This document shows, in pieces, positions 45,690-57,222 of a stretch of DNA of 64,000 nucleotides (its first letter is position 1; the number at the start of each line of letters is the position of its first letter). Source of the stretch: Procambarus clarkii (lineage: Eukaryota; Arthropoda; Malacostraca; Decapoda; Cambaridae); contig NC_091237.1 in the NCBI RefSeq assembly GCF_040958095.1, forward strand, positions 14,238,364 to 14,302,363. The letters run 5' to 3'. The notes under the pieces were generated by a model. That model ran no database searches. It saw only the letters and a list, made by a program, of their open reading frames with translations, and was not told the DNA's origin. The position numbers were made by a program, and so were the translations under genes.

Positions 45690-46370
45690 TATTTTTTTTT
45701 AGTTTAGTTCGTTTATTATGCACCCCATACCCATCTTGTGGGCGGTAGTAGGAAGGGTTACAGAGGCACATAATGGGCTCAGGGACTGAACCCCACAATT
45801 CATTTAGCTAAGCAAGTTACATTCCTGATGAGTTAGTTACAAAATTCCATATAAGTCGTCACATTATCAATGGGTTCGAGATCGATCACAAGTACAGTTT
45901 CTAAATTAAGCAACTGACATATGTGGAGAGCTAGTGTCACAATTGATATGTTTGTCCTGCACACCGCCCCCCATCCAGTGGGCAGCGGTGGATAGGTTAC
46001 AATCACTTAGTTACCACTTACAGTTTGCAAACTCTGGATATTTAGCTAAAATTTCTGGTAGCAGATCATTTTGAATGAAATATTTACACATCGTTGGAAC
46101 ATTAGTTATAGAATTGTTTCTGAATTCAAGTAACTTTTCGCACTCCATCACATAGTGACGGAGGGTGTGTGAATAATTTTGTTGACACAGTTTACATTTG
46201 GTCAGGTCTACATCAGCTGATAATGAGAATTCCCAGAGATACTTGTAACCGAGTCTTAGCCGAGCAGTACTAACATCTAGAAGTCTGCTGATTTTATTAG
46301 ATGATCCATAGATGTGTGGCTCCTCTTGCATGATAGTATGATGATAGATGGAATTACTGGTGTCGATTTC
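45690..46370 (-). pseudogene. C-terminus and 3' UTR of a zinc-knuckle non-LTR RT (family 3)
   Basis: The minus-strand frame at 46011-46331 reads STARLRLGYKYLWEFSLSAD, then CKLCQQNYSHTLRHYVMEC (C-x2-C-x5-H-x3-H-x4-C), a block seen at the C-terminus of some non-LTR retrotransposons, and ends LPEILAKYPEFANCKW. RT and endonuclease domains are missing, so it is 5'-truncated. Downstream on the minus strand, two CACCCC...CCCATC...GTGGGCGG-type motifs (45955-45985 and 45720-45750) mark the 3' UTR. The frame is stop-free over 106 codons, indicating a younger copy than 13963-14220. Confidence 0.75.
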
Positions 46371-46567
46371 ACTTCACTTTGCCTCTGAATAGAAATAAGG
46401 ACAAATGTAACTTATTTAAGGGGATCGCAAAGTTAGTTTTCTCTTTAGCTGCCACAGTAGAAAACGGATATTTACGTATGATATTAAGGGCTGTCTTTTG
46501 TAATCGGTATACTATCACACTTAGTGCTATAATAATAATAAATAATAATAATAATATCAATAATTAA

Positions 46568-46857
46568 TTGGGTCGGGGGATAGGCAGCCAGTATATACTT
46601 ACAGTACATATTAGGTTTATATCGAAGTCACCCCCGCCCCCCTACTTCCCAAAGGGCAGAATTACTGACCCCGCCCAGGATGCAACCCCACAACAAGCTG
46701 ACTAACTCCTGAGTACCTACTCACTTCTAGGGGGGTGGACAGGGGTATCAGGTGATAGGAAATGCACCCAACCATTTCTGTCCCGCCTGGGATTAAAACC
46801 AGGAATTCTCGATTGTGGGTCGAGAACGAATCCGACTGTACTACCTGGACCATAAAG
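46568..46857 (-). mobile_element. SINE family C, longest copy
   Basis: On the complement, a tRNA-like head (TGGTCCAGGTAGTACAGTCG), a B-box-like TGGTTTTAATCCCAGGC, then GTTGGGTGCATTTCCTATCA, GGAGTTAGTCAGC and the tail GGCTGCCTATCCCCCGAC. It sits beside a (TA)n run. Confidence 0.75.
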
Positions 46858-46860
46858 TGC

Positions 46861-46861
<1 letters not shown>

Positions 46862-46905
<44 letters not shown>
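46862..46905. repeat. (TA)n microsatellite
   Basis: Short TA run. Confidence 0.95.
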
Positions 46906-46906
<1 letters not shown>

Positions 46907-46982
46907 GTAAATAGGGACGTATGTAAATACCTACATTTACATACGTAAATGATGTATCTATGAGAAAGTCTTGAGGCAATGT

Positions 46983-47040
46983 GATGGGCTATGGAGAGCC
47001 CGTAGTGGACTTACCTGGCACAGGAGAGGGTCTGTAACTG
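46983..47040 (+). repeat. Two-hairpin repeat H1, 3' half
   Basis: GGGCTATGGAGAGCCCGTAG, then GACTTACCTGGCACAGGAGA. Hairpin 1 is missing. Confidence 0.8.
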
Positions 47041-47770
47041 GCGACAATATTTCCACCTTCCAAGCTAACCCCATGATGAGTAGAAGGATGAATCAACCCT
47101 TCTGGAATAGAAAGCCGCAAATCAAATAAATAATGCCGCAAATAAAAGATAATAAAGTTTGATCTAAAAGAGACTAAACCACGCGTAAAAGTATTAAATA
47201 TATACAACGCTGGGAAAATCTTGTTGGAGCAGAACATTGGGACTGAACCAGCATGAGGCGTCCGCGCCCTTGAAACACAAACCGTAACTGTCTCTATTTT
47301 CCGCTTGTTACAACTTGTAATAAAGTTGTTACATCTTGGCTTAACGTGTTTATGACGTATTAGAACGTTGTTACAACTTGATATATTGGTTGTTATAACT
47401 GGTTAGGAGGTGTTAAAACTTGTTCGAACGTTGTACCAACGTTGTAGTTTCGGTGTGTGTTTGGCGGGCGTCGACCTTGCCGCGCGGCCTTAATCTCCCT
47501 TCCCGCCAAAAAATTCTCATAGATCACATTATTGTAATTTCATTGGGCATATAATGTTGTTGTTGTTGTTGATGATGTATGAGTCACGAAGGCCCAGGTG
47601 CTGTATGAGGCTCCGGCGTGTGCGGGAAAAACACCCTTATAGACTTCAAGGTTGTTGTACATCCCAGGTCGAGGGAAAACAACTGCGCCCTCCGGGCCCC
47701 AGAAACATGCTCTTCGGCATGTTGGCGACCCTTACAGGTCTCTAGGGGGAGGGGGGGAGGCAACGAAGGC
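47041..47770. other. No gene recognised
   Basis: 47330-47450 has diverged GTTGTTACAACTTG words. 47553-47575 is a short (GTT)n run. Overlapping small frames at 47554-47864 show no domain. Confidence 0.4.
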
Positions 47771-48470
47771 ATTCTCCTCTGTTTCAATCCTCCTCATTAG
47801 TTTTGCATCATCTGCAAACATTGACATACAAGACTCAAGTCATGCAATCAAGGTATTTACGTAACTGAGGAATTGTATGGGACCCAGCACCGATCCTTGA
47901 GGCACCCCGCTTGTTACTCTACGCCAGTCCGACTCCTCGTCCCCTCACTGTCACTCGCTGACACTCTCTGAGTCAGGTAATTCCTTACCCATGATAGGGC
48001 GTTTCCGTCTAATCCCGCCTGCGTCTCAGGTGTGTGTGTGTGTACTCACCTGGTTGTGCTTGCGGGGGTTGAGCTTTGGCTCTTTGGTCCCGCCTTTCAA
48101 CCGTCAATCCACTGGTGTACAGGTTCCTGAGCTTCTCCAGCTCCGTCATATCTACATGAAGTCAGCCTCCACCACATCACTTCCTAGTGCATTCCATTTA
48201 CTAACTACTATGACACTGGGCATACCTCTGAACTTTTTCCAGCTTCGTCTTGTGCTTGACAAGGTACGGGCTCCATGTTGAGGCCGCATACTCCAGGATT
48301 GGTCTTATGTGTGTGGTATACAAGGTTCTGAAGGATTCTTTACACAGGTTCTTGGAGGCAGTTCTGATGTTAGCCAGCATCGCGTATGCCGCAGATGTAA
48401 TTCATTTGATGTGTGTGTACTTACCTAGTTGTGCTTGCGGGGGTTGAGAGTGTGTGTGTGTGTGTCTACA
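47771..48470 (-). mobile_element. Second head-to-tail array of family 1 retrotransposon fragments
   Basis: Reading on the minus strand: a tail remnant (48470-48410, CCCCCGCAAGC, AACTAGGTAAGTAC, ACACAC), then a C-terminal copy (48410-48030) ending in its own hairpin and AGGTGAGTACAC tail, then an RT-core piece (48005-47771) with VTSGVPQGSVLGP, a stop, and SMFADDAKLMRRIETEE. All junctions are at the AC tails, as in the plus-strand array. Confidence 0.85.
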
Positions 48471-48539
48471 CTGGGCCAACAATGTCGACTGGGGAGTGAA
48501 GTCTACCTCTTTATGCCCCGCCTGCTAGCCTTGTTGTAT

Positions 48540-48655
48540 CTGTTGCACCACCACCATCACCATCATCATCACCACCACGACGACCACCACCACCACCTGC
48601 ACCACCACCATCACCTGCACCACCACCACCACCACCTGCTCCACTATCTACACCA
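48540..48655. repeat. CAC/CAT trinucleotide repeat
   Basis: Mixed ACC, ATC and ACG triplets; His-rich in one frame. Confidence 0.93.
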
Positions 48656-48809
48656 TTGTCGGATAAAACGCTCACTTCGCAAGATTTTCAAAGATATGAC
48701 AGGAACTATGCCGGCGGGGGGGAAGCCTCAGATCTAAGATAGAGATGGACCCTTTTCTTCCCCCTGATCTCCAGTCCTGAGTCTCTCACACCAGCTCTCT
48801 CGTCCTTAC

Positions 48810-48814
<5 letters not shown>

Positions 48815-48891
<77 letters not shown>
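48815..48891. repeat. (GA)n microsatellite, left of F1
   Basis: Pure GA run that resumes on the other side of the F1 fold-back at 49066. Confidence 0.97.
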
Positions 48892-48893
<2 letters not shown>

Positions 48894-49061
48894 GATGGGT
48901 TACAATAACGTGGCTGAAGTATGTTGACCAGACCACACACTAGAGAGTGAAGGGACGACGACGTTTCGGTCAGTCATGGACCATTCTCAAGGCGATATGA
49001 GAATGGTCCAGGACGGACCGAAATGTCGTCGTCCCTTCACTTTCTAGTGTGTGATCTGGTC

Positions 49062-49065
<4 letters not shown>
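48892..49065. repeat. Fold-back repeat F1, inverted pair inside a (GA)n tract
   Basis: Left arm TACAATAACGTGGC...TGTTGACCAGACC to TTCTCAAGGCG, right arm ATATGAGAATGG to TGATCTGGTCAACA. Each arm carries the GAGAAT-hairpin-GAAA motif. Confidence 0.9.

Positions 49066-49131
<66 letters not shown>
49066..49131. repeat. (GA)n microsatellite, right of F1
   Basis: Continuation of the GA tract. Confidence 0.97.
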
Positions 49132-49557
<426 letters not shown>

Positions 49558-49676
49558 AAGAAGATCGAAAAGATCAGATTAATAATTCTAACACGAATTT
49601 TCTCAATATGTCTTATGTTTCTCTTTGAAATATCAATTCTCCAAAATTCATTTTGATTCTTGGTCTGACACCTGAA

Positions 49677-49710
49677 CGCGTTTCGTAATTCGTATTACAT
49701 TCTCAAAGAC
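49677..49710 (-). ncRNA. Structured motif GAGAAT-hairpin-GAAACG (PLE copy)
   Basis: On the complement: CTTTGAGAAT, stem GTAAT, loop ACGA, stem ATTAC, GAAACGCG. The same arrangement as in F1 at 26297-26330, with a different stem sequence. A conserved RNA structure is inferred. Confidence 0.45.
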
Positions 49711-49769
49711 TTAGTTTACACATAAAATACATTCATGCTTATACTCGTTTTGGGTGAGATGACAAAGCT

Positions 49770-49911
49770 ACCGCTCCCGTGCCAGGTAAGTCCACTACGG
49801 GCTCACCATAGCCCGTGCTACTTGCCCGGCTCCTGTGCCAGGTAAGTTACGGGCTCACCATAGCCCGTGCTGCTTTGAACTTCTTCCGAGTAGCTGAATC
49901 TATAACAACAA
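49770..49911 (-). repeat. Two-hairpin repeat H1, tandem double copy nested in PLE
   Basis: Two copies of the CTCCTGTGCCAGGTAAGT and ACGGGCTCACCATAGCCCGT blocks in a row. Only the second keeps the hairpin 1 remnant and AACAACAACA end. Confidence 0.88.
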
Positions 49912-49981
49912 CATATGGCAGAACACGAAACAATGGGTATCAGTACATAAGAGTGGAAGTAACTGCAGAAGGCCTATTTGC

Positions 49982-49982
<1 letters not shown>

Positions 49983-50045
<63 letters not shown>
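49983..50045. repeat. (TA)n microsatellite
   Basis: TA run. Confidence 0.97.
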
Positions 50046-50049
<4 letters not shown>

Positions 50050-50487
50050 GAGATAGCAGTGACGATACATATATAAGTATCGCAGATATGGGAACATGTA
50101 GGCAAACACGGCAATATTTCACAAGAGCTTCGCTGTGACACGAAACAATTGATATATAAATGGCCTCCATTATTTTTCTCGTTCCGTTGGAAAAACACCA
50201 TCAGTATTCATATGAAATGCGGGGGAACTGAAAATAAAAGATTTTGTTCAAAATTGCAAATGCTGTTTGCTAAGTGAAGCGAGAGTAGGCATTGCAAGCA
50301 AAATATTAGCAATTTTCATTGGAATTTTTTTGCTGGGGCCTAATGCTAGTTGAAAAGGTAATTGGGCAATAAATAGTATAAATGGGGTCGTTGATAATGT
50401 ATAAAAATTATGACGATGTATGATCATACAGAACGGGACGAGGATAATGTATGTGGTTTTTGTCCAGTCGTTCTTGTATATATTAAG
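50046..50487. other. No gene recognised
   Basis: AT-rich, nothing familiar. Confidence 0.4.
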
Positions 50488-51490
50488 GCGTTCCTAGCCT
50501 ATTTTGACGTCCCTAGCCTATTTTGGCGTTCCTAGCCTATTTTGACGTCCCTAGCCTATTTTGACGTTCCTAGCCTATTTTGGCGTCCCTAGCCTATTTT
50601 GGCGTTCCTAGCCTATTTTGGCGTTCCTAGCCTATTTTGACGTCCCTAGCCTATTTTGGCGTTCCTAGCCTATTTTGACGTTCCTAGCCTATTTTGACGT
50701 CCCTAGCCTATTTTGACGTCCCTAGCCTATTTTGACGTTCCTAGCCTATTTTGGCGTCCCTAGCCTATTTTGGCGTTCCTAGCCTATTTTGGCGTTCCTA
50801 GCCTATTTTGACGTCCCTAGCCTATTTTGGCGTTCCTAGCCTATTTTGACGTTCCTAGCCTATTTTGACGTTCCTAGCCTATTTTGACGTCCCTAGCCTA
50901 TTTTGACGTTCCTAGCCTATTTTGACGTCCCTAGCCTATTTTGACGTTCCTAGCCTATTTTGACGTTCCTAGCCTATTTTGACGTTCCTAGCCTATTTTG
51001 GCGTCCCTAGCCTATTTTGTCGTCCCTAGCCTATTTTGACGTTCCTAGCCTATTTTGACGTTCCTAGCCTATTTTGGCGTTCCTAGCCTATTTTGACGTC
51101 CCTAGCCTATTTTGGCGTTCCTAGCCTATTTTGACGTTCCTAGCCTATTTTGACGTTCCTAGCCTATTTTGACGTCCCTAGCCTATTTTGACGTTCCTAG
51201 CCTATTTTGACGTTCCTAGCCTATTTTGGCGTCCCTAGCCTATTTTGTCGTCCCTAGCCTATTTTGGCGTTCCTAGCCTATTTTGGCGTCCCTAGCCTAT
51301 TTTGGCGTCCCTAGCCTATTTTGGCGTTCCTAGCCTATTTTGGCGTCCCTAGCCTATTTTGGCGTCCCTAGCCTATTTTGACGTCCCTAGCCTATTTCGG
51401 CGTCCCTAGCCTATTTTGGCGTCCTTGGTCTATTTTAGCATTCTCAATCAATTATGGCATTCCCAATCTTTTTTTAGTATTCCCAATCCA
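50488..51490. repeat. 19-bp minisatellite, about 49 units plus a decaying edge
   Basis: GTTCCTAGCCTATTTTGAC units with two variable sites (TTCC or TCCC, GAC or GGC). From 51420 the units diverge (TCTATTTTAGCATTCTCAAT, TATGGCATTCCCAATC) and fade out. Confidence 0.97.
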
Positions 51491-51767
51491 TATTTATCTA
51501 ACGAATCCTATTGGTATCACCCCGCATGCAGTGCAATTCTTCTGCAAATGCAAGATGGTTTTCACAGCAAGAAAATCGACTCAGATTCACGAGATTGACA
51601 TAAATATGGCGACAAAATTCAGAACGCTCCCAAATGTGCCCAATTTGCAATATTTTGGGTAAGTTTTAGGTAATTAATATTCAGGTATTGCATAAACATC
51701 GGTTACCCACAATGGCCCATTTGCTGAAGGTCTCATATGAAAGAAAAGTTATGCTAATTTTTTCGTA
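51491..51767. other. No gene recognised
   Basis: Nothing familiar. Confidence 0.4.
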
Positions 51768-51890
51768 AGTGTGGTGATGGTGGTGGTGGTGTTGGTTGAT
51801 GGTAGTGATGGTGGTGGTGGTGTTGGTTGATGGTAGGGATGGTGGTGGTGGTGTTGGTTGATGGTGGTGATGGTGGTAGTGTGGGTTGAT
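51768..51890. repeat. GGTGGTGTTGGTTGATGGT minisatellite
   Basis: Four units of about 33 bp. Confidence 0.92.
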
Positions 51891-52689
51891 GGTATTGCAG
51901 GTACACAGTACCACCACATATATGTACCAACTCCTCTTGTACCCTCGTGGGGCTTGGGGAGGGGGAGGATTGGAACGCATCAAAACTGCCCAATCTCAAA
52001 AACATAGTTTTAATTTGTCTTTATTTTTTTGCACTAGTGAATATCTCACCACTGTCAAATAAATATCCGTGACGTATTTCAGAAATACAATTATTTCATA
52101 TATTTCTTTCTTTCAACGTATTTCAGAAATACAAACTATGATGTAATATGTGTTAATGTGACGACATTCAAGATATTTTCCCCTCTTTTAACGTTTTTTT
52201 TTATATTAGCCGTCTTCTGTGTACAGTGTGACGGGTGTTGCCAAATTTATGGTTGGCGTTCACAGCCTGTATAGTTCTTCCCTTTTAATAGAGTACCTAC
52301 ACCAACCTTTCCCGTGCGTTGGTTCGAACTTTCTGGCCAGCATTTGCAGTGCTCTGTTATGGTCAGGGTCTCAGCACTTCTGTCCATTTGTGTCCAAGCA
52401 ACGCCGGGTTTGTCCAGAGGTCACCTAAGTTGATGATATATTTGTGGTATCATCAACTGTTATTCATCCTTTTTTTCTGGTATCAGTTCCAATAAAATCT
52501 TTTGTTATCATCAAACTTTCGTCAGCTACACGTTCAAAAATAGCAAATTGACCTTTAGCCCTCCCATCAATTACAGGAGAAGTGGTAGTTAAGGTGATTA
52601 CTTTCTCTTTGAGGTGACTGTGAATATCCTCTGATAATTCACTGACCCCGTTCGGCAAGTGTCTTTCTTCAGAAGCTTATCTTGGCGGG
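51891..52689. other. No gene recognised
   Basis: ACGTATTTCAGAAATACAA occurs twice (near 52072 and 52117). A 64-codon minus frame at 52464-52658 has no recognisable domain. Confidence 0.35.
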
Positions 52690-52775
52690 GGATAAAATGA
52701 ACAAATCCACAAGGGTCTTAATTGATGAGGTTTCGAACCTACGCACGGGATGTTGTCCCAGCTTGTCCCGTCTTA
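52690..52775 (-). mobile_element. SINE family B, diverged copy
   Basis: ATGAACAAATCCACAAGGGT (family end on the complement), then GGTTTCGAACCTACGCAC (B box). The A-box part is degenerate. Confidence 0.7.
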
Positions 52776-53445
52776 TGGGTCACCGTGAGTCATGTGGGCT
52801 ACTGTGAGTCACGCAGACAACTGTGAAGTCTACTGGGCTACCGCGAAAGTTTAGTAGGCTACAGTGAGATCTTCGCGGGTCACCGCGAGAGCTAGGCTGT
52901 CTGGTGGCTCTCCTTGAACGAAAATCATAAACAATTTCGGGATTAGAATGAAAGAAACAACAACAATAAAGCACGCAAGAGTTCAACTAGAAAATTGTTT
53001 ACCCAATAAACCCGGTGGCATTTCCCGCTTGTTTTTGAGAGTGTCGACTTTTTTTTGGGGGAGAGGAACCACAATTTACGCGACGCGGCAAGCTTTTGTT
53101 TTTTTTATTTTTTTTTTGTCTTTAAATCTTCGAGGGCATCAGAGGCTGGTGGGTAGGAGTGTGTGAGAGCGCGAGTGAGAGCGCCTGGAGCTCTCTGCAG
53201 CAAACATGTGCTCAATCATATCCATCGAGATGGTTGTGATTCGCGGTGCTCTTTTGTTTGTGTAGAGTGGGGGGCAGGGGAAGCTTTCTGAGGAAGAAAA
53301 TATACAATTGCAAATTCTCCAAAATCGTCCTAGAGGTGAACTAATCGTGCAGGAATAAATTCAATAGAAAACGTTTATATTTATTAGTTATCGTGTGCTC
53401 AATTTGAACTCAAATTTTTATAAAGGCAATAGTAATTACAACGGC

Positions 53446-53449
<4 letters not shown>
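52776..53449. other. No gene recognised
   Basis: Repeated GTGAGTC/GGGCTAC words at 52780-52880. No coding family. Confidence 0.4.

Positions 53450-53523
<74 letters not shown>
53450..53523. repeat. (GA)n microsatellite
   Basis: GA run left of an H1 copy; GA resumes at 53595. Confidence 0.97.
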
Positions 53524-53525
<2 letters not shown>

Positions 53526-53528
<3 letters not shown>

Positions 53529-53591
53529 TGTTGTTTTAGATTCCGCTACTCGGAAGAAAAAGTTCCAAGAAGCACAGTCTATGGTGAGCCC

Positions 53592-53595
<4 letters not shown>
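53526..53595 (+). repeat. Two-hairpin repeat H1 inside a (GA)n tract
   Basis: GATGTTGTTTTAGATTCCGC, GCTACTCGGAAG...GTTCC, CACAGTCTATGGTGAGCCCG. Hairpin 2 is weakened by changes. Confidence 0.85.
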
Positions 53596-53624
<29 letters not shown>

Positions 53625-53650
53625 CAGGCAGGCAGGCAGGCAGGCAGGCA
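53595..53650. repeat. (GA)n and (GCAG)n microsatellites
   Basis: Short GA run followed by seven GCAG-type tetranucleotides. Confidence 0.95.
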
Positions 53651-53829
53651 TCTAGACCACACATGTTTCCTAAACTACCCACAAGACCGCCCCATTCTTA
53701 ATTCTTCCACGGCCAGACGGGGCGTGTAAAATTGCCCCCCTCCGCCAATATTATATGTATTGAAAACTCATGAGGAGAAAAACGAATCGTTCCATTCAGG
53801 TGTATTTTTGTGACCATAATTCCCAGGGT

Positions 53830-53905
53830 AAGGTGGCCAGGTGGTGGCCAGGTGGTAGCCAGGTGGTGGCCAGGTGGTGGCCAGGTGGTAGCCAGGTGGT
53901 GGCCA
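53830..53905. repeat. CCAGGTGGTGG minisatellite
   Basis: Six units of 12-13 bp (GGCCAGGTGGTA and GGCCAGGTGGTG). Confidence 0.93.
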
Positions 53906-55041
53906 GTTCCCACATTCCCGGTCACCTCCTCCTTAAACAACCAACGGGAATCACGAAGGAAATTCTCAAGATGCTGATATTATCGTGTTATCTTGTGATG
54001 CTCTCAAAATCTAAATGGAAGTCTGGATGATTTTTTTGTTGTGTGTGTGGGGGGGGGGTTACAACTCTGCTTGTTACGAGAAAAGATTTTTAGTAGTGTT
54101 TCCTTAAAAAGCTAAAACAAAGAAAAGAAAGACTTATGACAGCCACACGAAACTGGCGAATGTGAAAAATCCACCTTCAACAAATCTCTTACATCTTACA
54201 GCATTTACTTTTTTTATTTTTGTGGTGGAAGACACCCGAGCGGTGTAACTGTCACCAAATAATAACATTAACTACGGGTCAATGTTGTTACTTATTTGGG
54301 TTAATGTTAATGGTAACTCCAAGTACTGCGGGGACCCACTTCTCACACTTACAGACGAGCCTCTCTGTAAACTTATTTACCTCTACAACCTTAAATGAGT
54401 TTATGGGGGGAGTTGAGCTTTAACTCTTGGATCCCATCTATTAACCTTCCTTTGCCTGATGTACAGGTTTGGAAACCCTGCAGCACCAGTGGGTAACAGG
54501 AGAAGTACTTGTAGCAGCAAGGCTGGCAGCATCAGGGTAAGAGAAGAAAGGGTGTAGAAGCAGCTGAGGTAACAAGGAGTAAGATTAGAAGTAGCTGGCA
54601 GACAGCAATGCTGCAGAGAACCGAGAACCTTAGCCATGTCGGCTAGGACGCCGCCGCCGTCGGCTGTCGAGGACAGGGGGGCCCCGAGCCGGAAAAGTCC
54701 CCCTTTCCCCCTTGTGACGTGTGGAGCCAGGAACACTGACAGTCAACCCAAGCGTGCGCTCCCTTTGATGTTCCTTCGTCCACAAGTGATCCTTATTTGA
54801 AGCTAATAACGCCAGGCTGCGTTCCTTTTAACACGAAGAGCATTTTGTGTTGCTGTATTTTTTGGCGCGTTATCGGAAGGGCGGGAGGAGGAGGAGCGGC
54901 CCTTGGGGACGTCTTTGACTCTGACAGAAGGGGTGGGGTTAGAGGGGAAGGGAGGGTAAGGGGCAAAAGGGCGTCAAAACTAGGAGGGACGGCACTCTGG
55001 AGGATTCTGCAGGTTGACCAGAACCGAGATGCAGAAAACTC

Positions 55042-55045
<4 letters not shown>
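53906..55045. other. No gene; possible degraded RT family 1 3' UTR at 54401-54480
   Basis: 54401-54480 weakly matches the family 1 3' UTR in minus orientation (GTTGAGCTTTAACTCTTGGA, TGATGTACAGGTTTGG). The remainder shows no gene. Confidence 0.35.

Positions 55046-55095
<50 letters not shown>
55046..55095. repeat. (GA)n microsatellite
   Basis: GA run. Confidence 0.97.
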
Positions 55096-55098
<3 letters not shown>

Positions 55099-55917
55099 TG
55101 AGAGTGAGACAGACCTCCACAGCTTACTAAAAGTATTGTCAAAGTTATTACCAGAGACTAATTAAACAAGATGACATCCTCTACCTGCTTAAATCAACCG
55201 ATTTAAGCGACATTAAGGTGATGGGCACGACTGGTAATGCTAGTTGAACACGTTGAACCATCTGCCATCTTCCCTACACCAACTCACCTCAGGAAATTTG
55301 GCCCAGGTACCATACCTGAATGATAAAGACTGCTTGATGGGAACCATACCCTCAGAGTCATGGTACTTGCCACTGAGTGACGTGTTGTAAGGTAGCCCTA
55401 TATCTAGGACCATGGTTGGTCATTGGTACAGTGTAGCTTGGTACTGTACCATAGTAGTAGTGTACCAGTGACTGGGGATTACACTTGAACGTCCAAGGGA
55501 TTGAACAATCGTCAAAACTGTCGGACTAAATTCCTCTTTTTTTTTTTTTTTTACAACCTTTTCTCTGTTTGTTTTTCAGTTTTAAAGTGCGTTTTCTGTC
55601 GACAAAAATAAAAACAAAAACGAATTAAGAAAGTAAAAACTGAAAACTTTATGAAATATAATTTGGCATGTTTGTGCTCCTTGCTGAGAGTGTGGATATT
55701 TTTGTCTTTGCTTGAGTGGAAGTGTTTTTATTTTGTTTGTGTGTGTGGGGGGGGGGGGGGGGGGGGGGGGGAAGGGGGGGGGGGTTTAGGGGGATGTGGC
55801 TCTTGGGCACCGCCTCTTGGATTTTGTTGTGCCTGGTGATTTTTTTTTAAATCTCTCGACGGAGTTTTTGTTCATTGTCGTACTTTCTCTAAAAACTTTG
55901 ACTGACACAACCTTTAT
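55096..55917. other. No gene; poly-G tract at 55747-55790
   Basis: Contains GGTAC-rich words (55290-55470) and a G homopolymer of about 40 bp with few interruptions, a possible G-quadruplex former. No coding family. Confidence 0.5.
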
Positions 55918-57222
55918 CAGCTTATTCTGCAACTTTTATCAGGTCATTCCACAAGTTTTATCAGGTCATTCCACAATTTTTTTCAGGTCATTCCACAAGT
56001 TTTATCAGGTCATTCCACAAGTTTTATCAGGTCATTCCACAAGTTTTATCAGGTCATTCCACACGTTTTATCAAATCATTCCACAGGTTTTATCAGGTCA
56101 TGGTCATTCCACAAGTTTTATCAGATCATTCCACAAGTTTTATCAGGTCATTCCACACGTTTTATCAAATCATTCCACAGGTTTTATCAGGTCATGGTCA
56201 TTCCACAAGTTTTTTCAGGTCATTCCACAAGTTTTATCAGATCATTCCACAAGTTTTATCAGGTCATTCCACAAGTTTTTTCAGGTCATTCCACAAGTTT
56301 TATCAGGTCATTCCACAAGTTTTATCAGGTCATTCCACAAGTTTTATCAGGTCATTCCACACGTTTTATCAAATCATTCCACAGGTTTTATCAGGTCATG
56401 GTCATTCCACAAGTTTTATCAGATCATTCCACAAGTTTTATCAGGTCATTCCACACGTTTTATCAAATCATTCCACAGGTTTTATTAGGTCATGGTCATT
56501 CCACAAGTTTTTTCAGGTCATTCCACAAGTTTTATCAGATCATTCCACAAGTTTTATCAGGTCATTCCACAAGTTTTTTCAGGTCATTCCACAAGTTTTT
56601 TCAAATCATTCCACAGGTTTTATCAGGTCATTCCATAAGTTTTATCAGGTCATTCCACAATTTTTTTCAGGTCATTCCACAAGTTTTATCAGATCATTCC
56701 ACAAGTTTTATCAGGTCATTCCACAAGTTTTTTCAGGTCATTCCACAAGTTTTTTCAAATCATTCCACAGGTTTTATCAGGTCATTCCATAAGTTTTATC
56801 AGGTCATTCCACAAGTTTTATCAGGTCATTCCACAAGTTTTATCAGATCATTCCACACGTTTTATCAGGTCATTCCACAAGTTTTATCAGATCATTCCAC
56901 AAGTTTTGTCAGATTATTCCGCAAGTTTTATCAGGTCATTCCACAAGTTTTATCAAGTCATTCCACAAGTTTTTTCAGGTCATTCCTCAAGTTTTATCAG
57001 GTCATTCCACAAGTTTTTTCAGGTCATTCCACAAGTTTTATCAGGTCATTCCACAAGTTTTTTCAGGTCATTCCACAAGTTTTATCAGGTCATTCCACAA
57101 GTTTTATCAGGTCATTCCACAAATTTGATCTGATCATTCCACAACGTTTATCAGGTCATTCCACAAATTTGATCAGATCATTCCACAACGTTTATCAGGT
57201 CATTCCACAAATTTTATCAGCT
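55918..57222. repeat. 22-bp satellite, about 59 units, with about 300-bp higher-order duplication
   Basis: Units GGTCATTCCACAAGTTTTATCA with TTTTTTC and AATCATTCC variants (given in two parts: GGTCATTCCACAAG, TTTTATCA). The marker GGTCATGGTCATTCC occurs at 56096, 56192, 56396 and 56491, giving a repeated block about 300 bp apart. A 22-bp unit cycles through three frames, so all plus frames stay open (HSTSFIRSFHKFYQVIPQVL). Not a gene. Confidence 0.97.
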
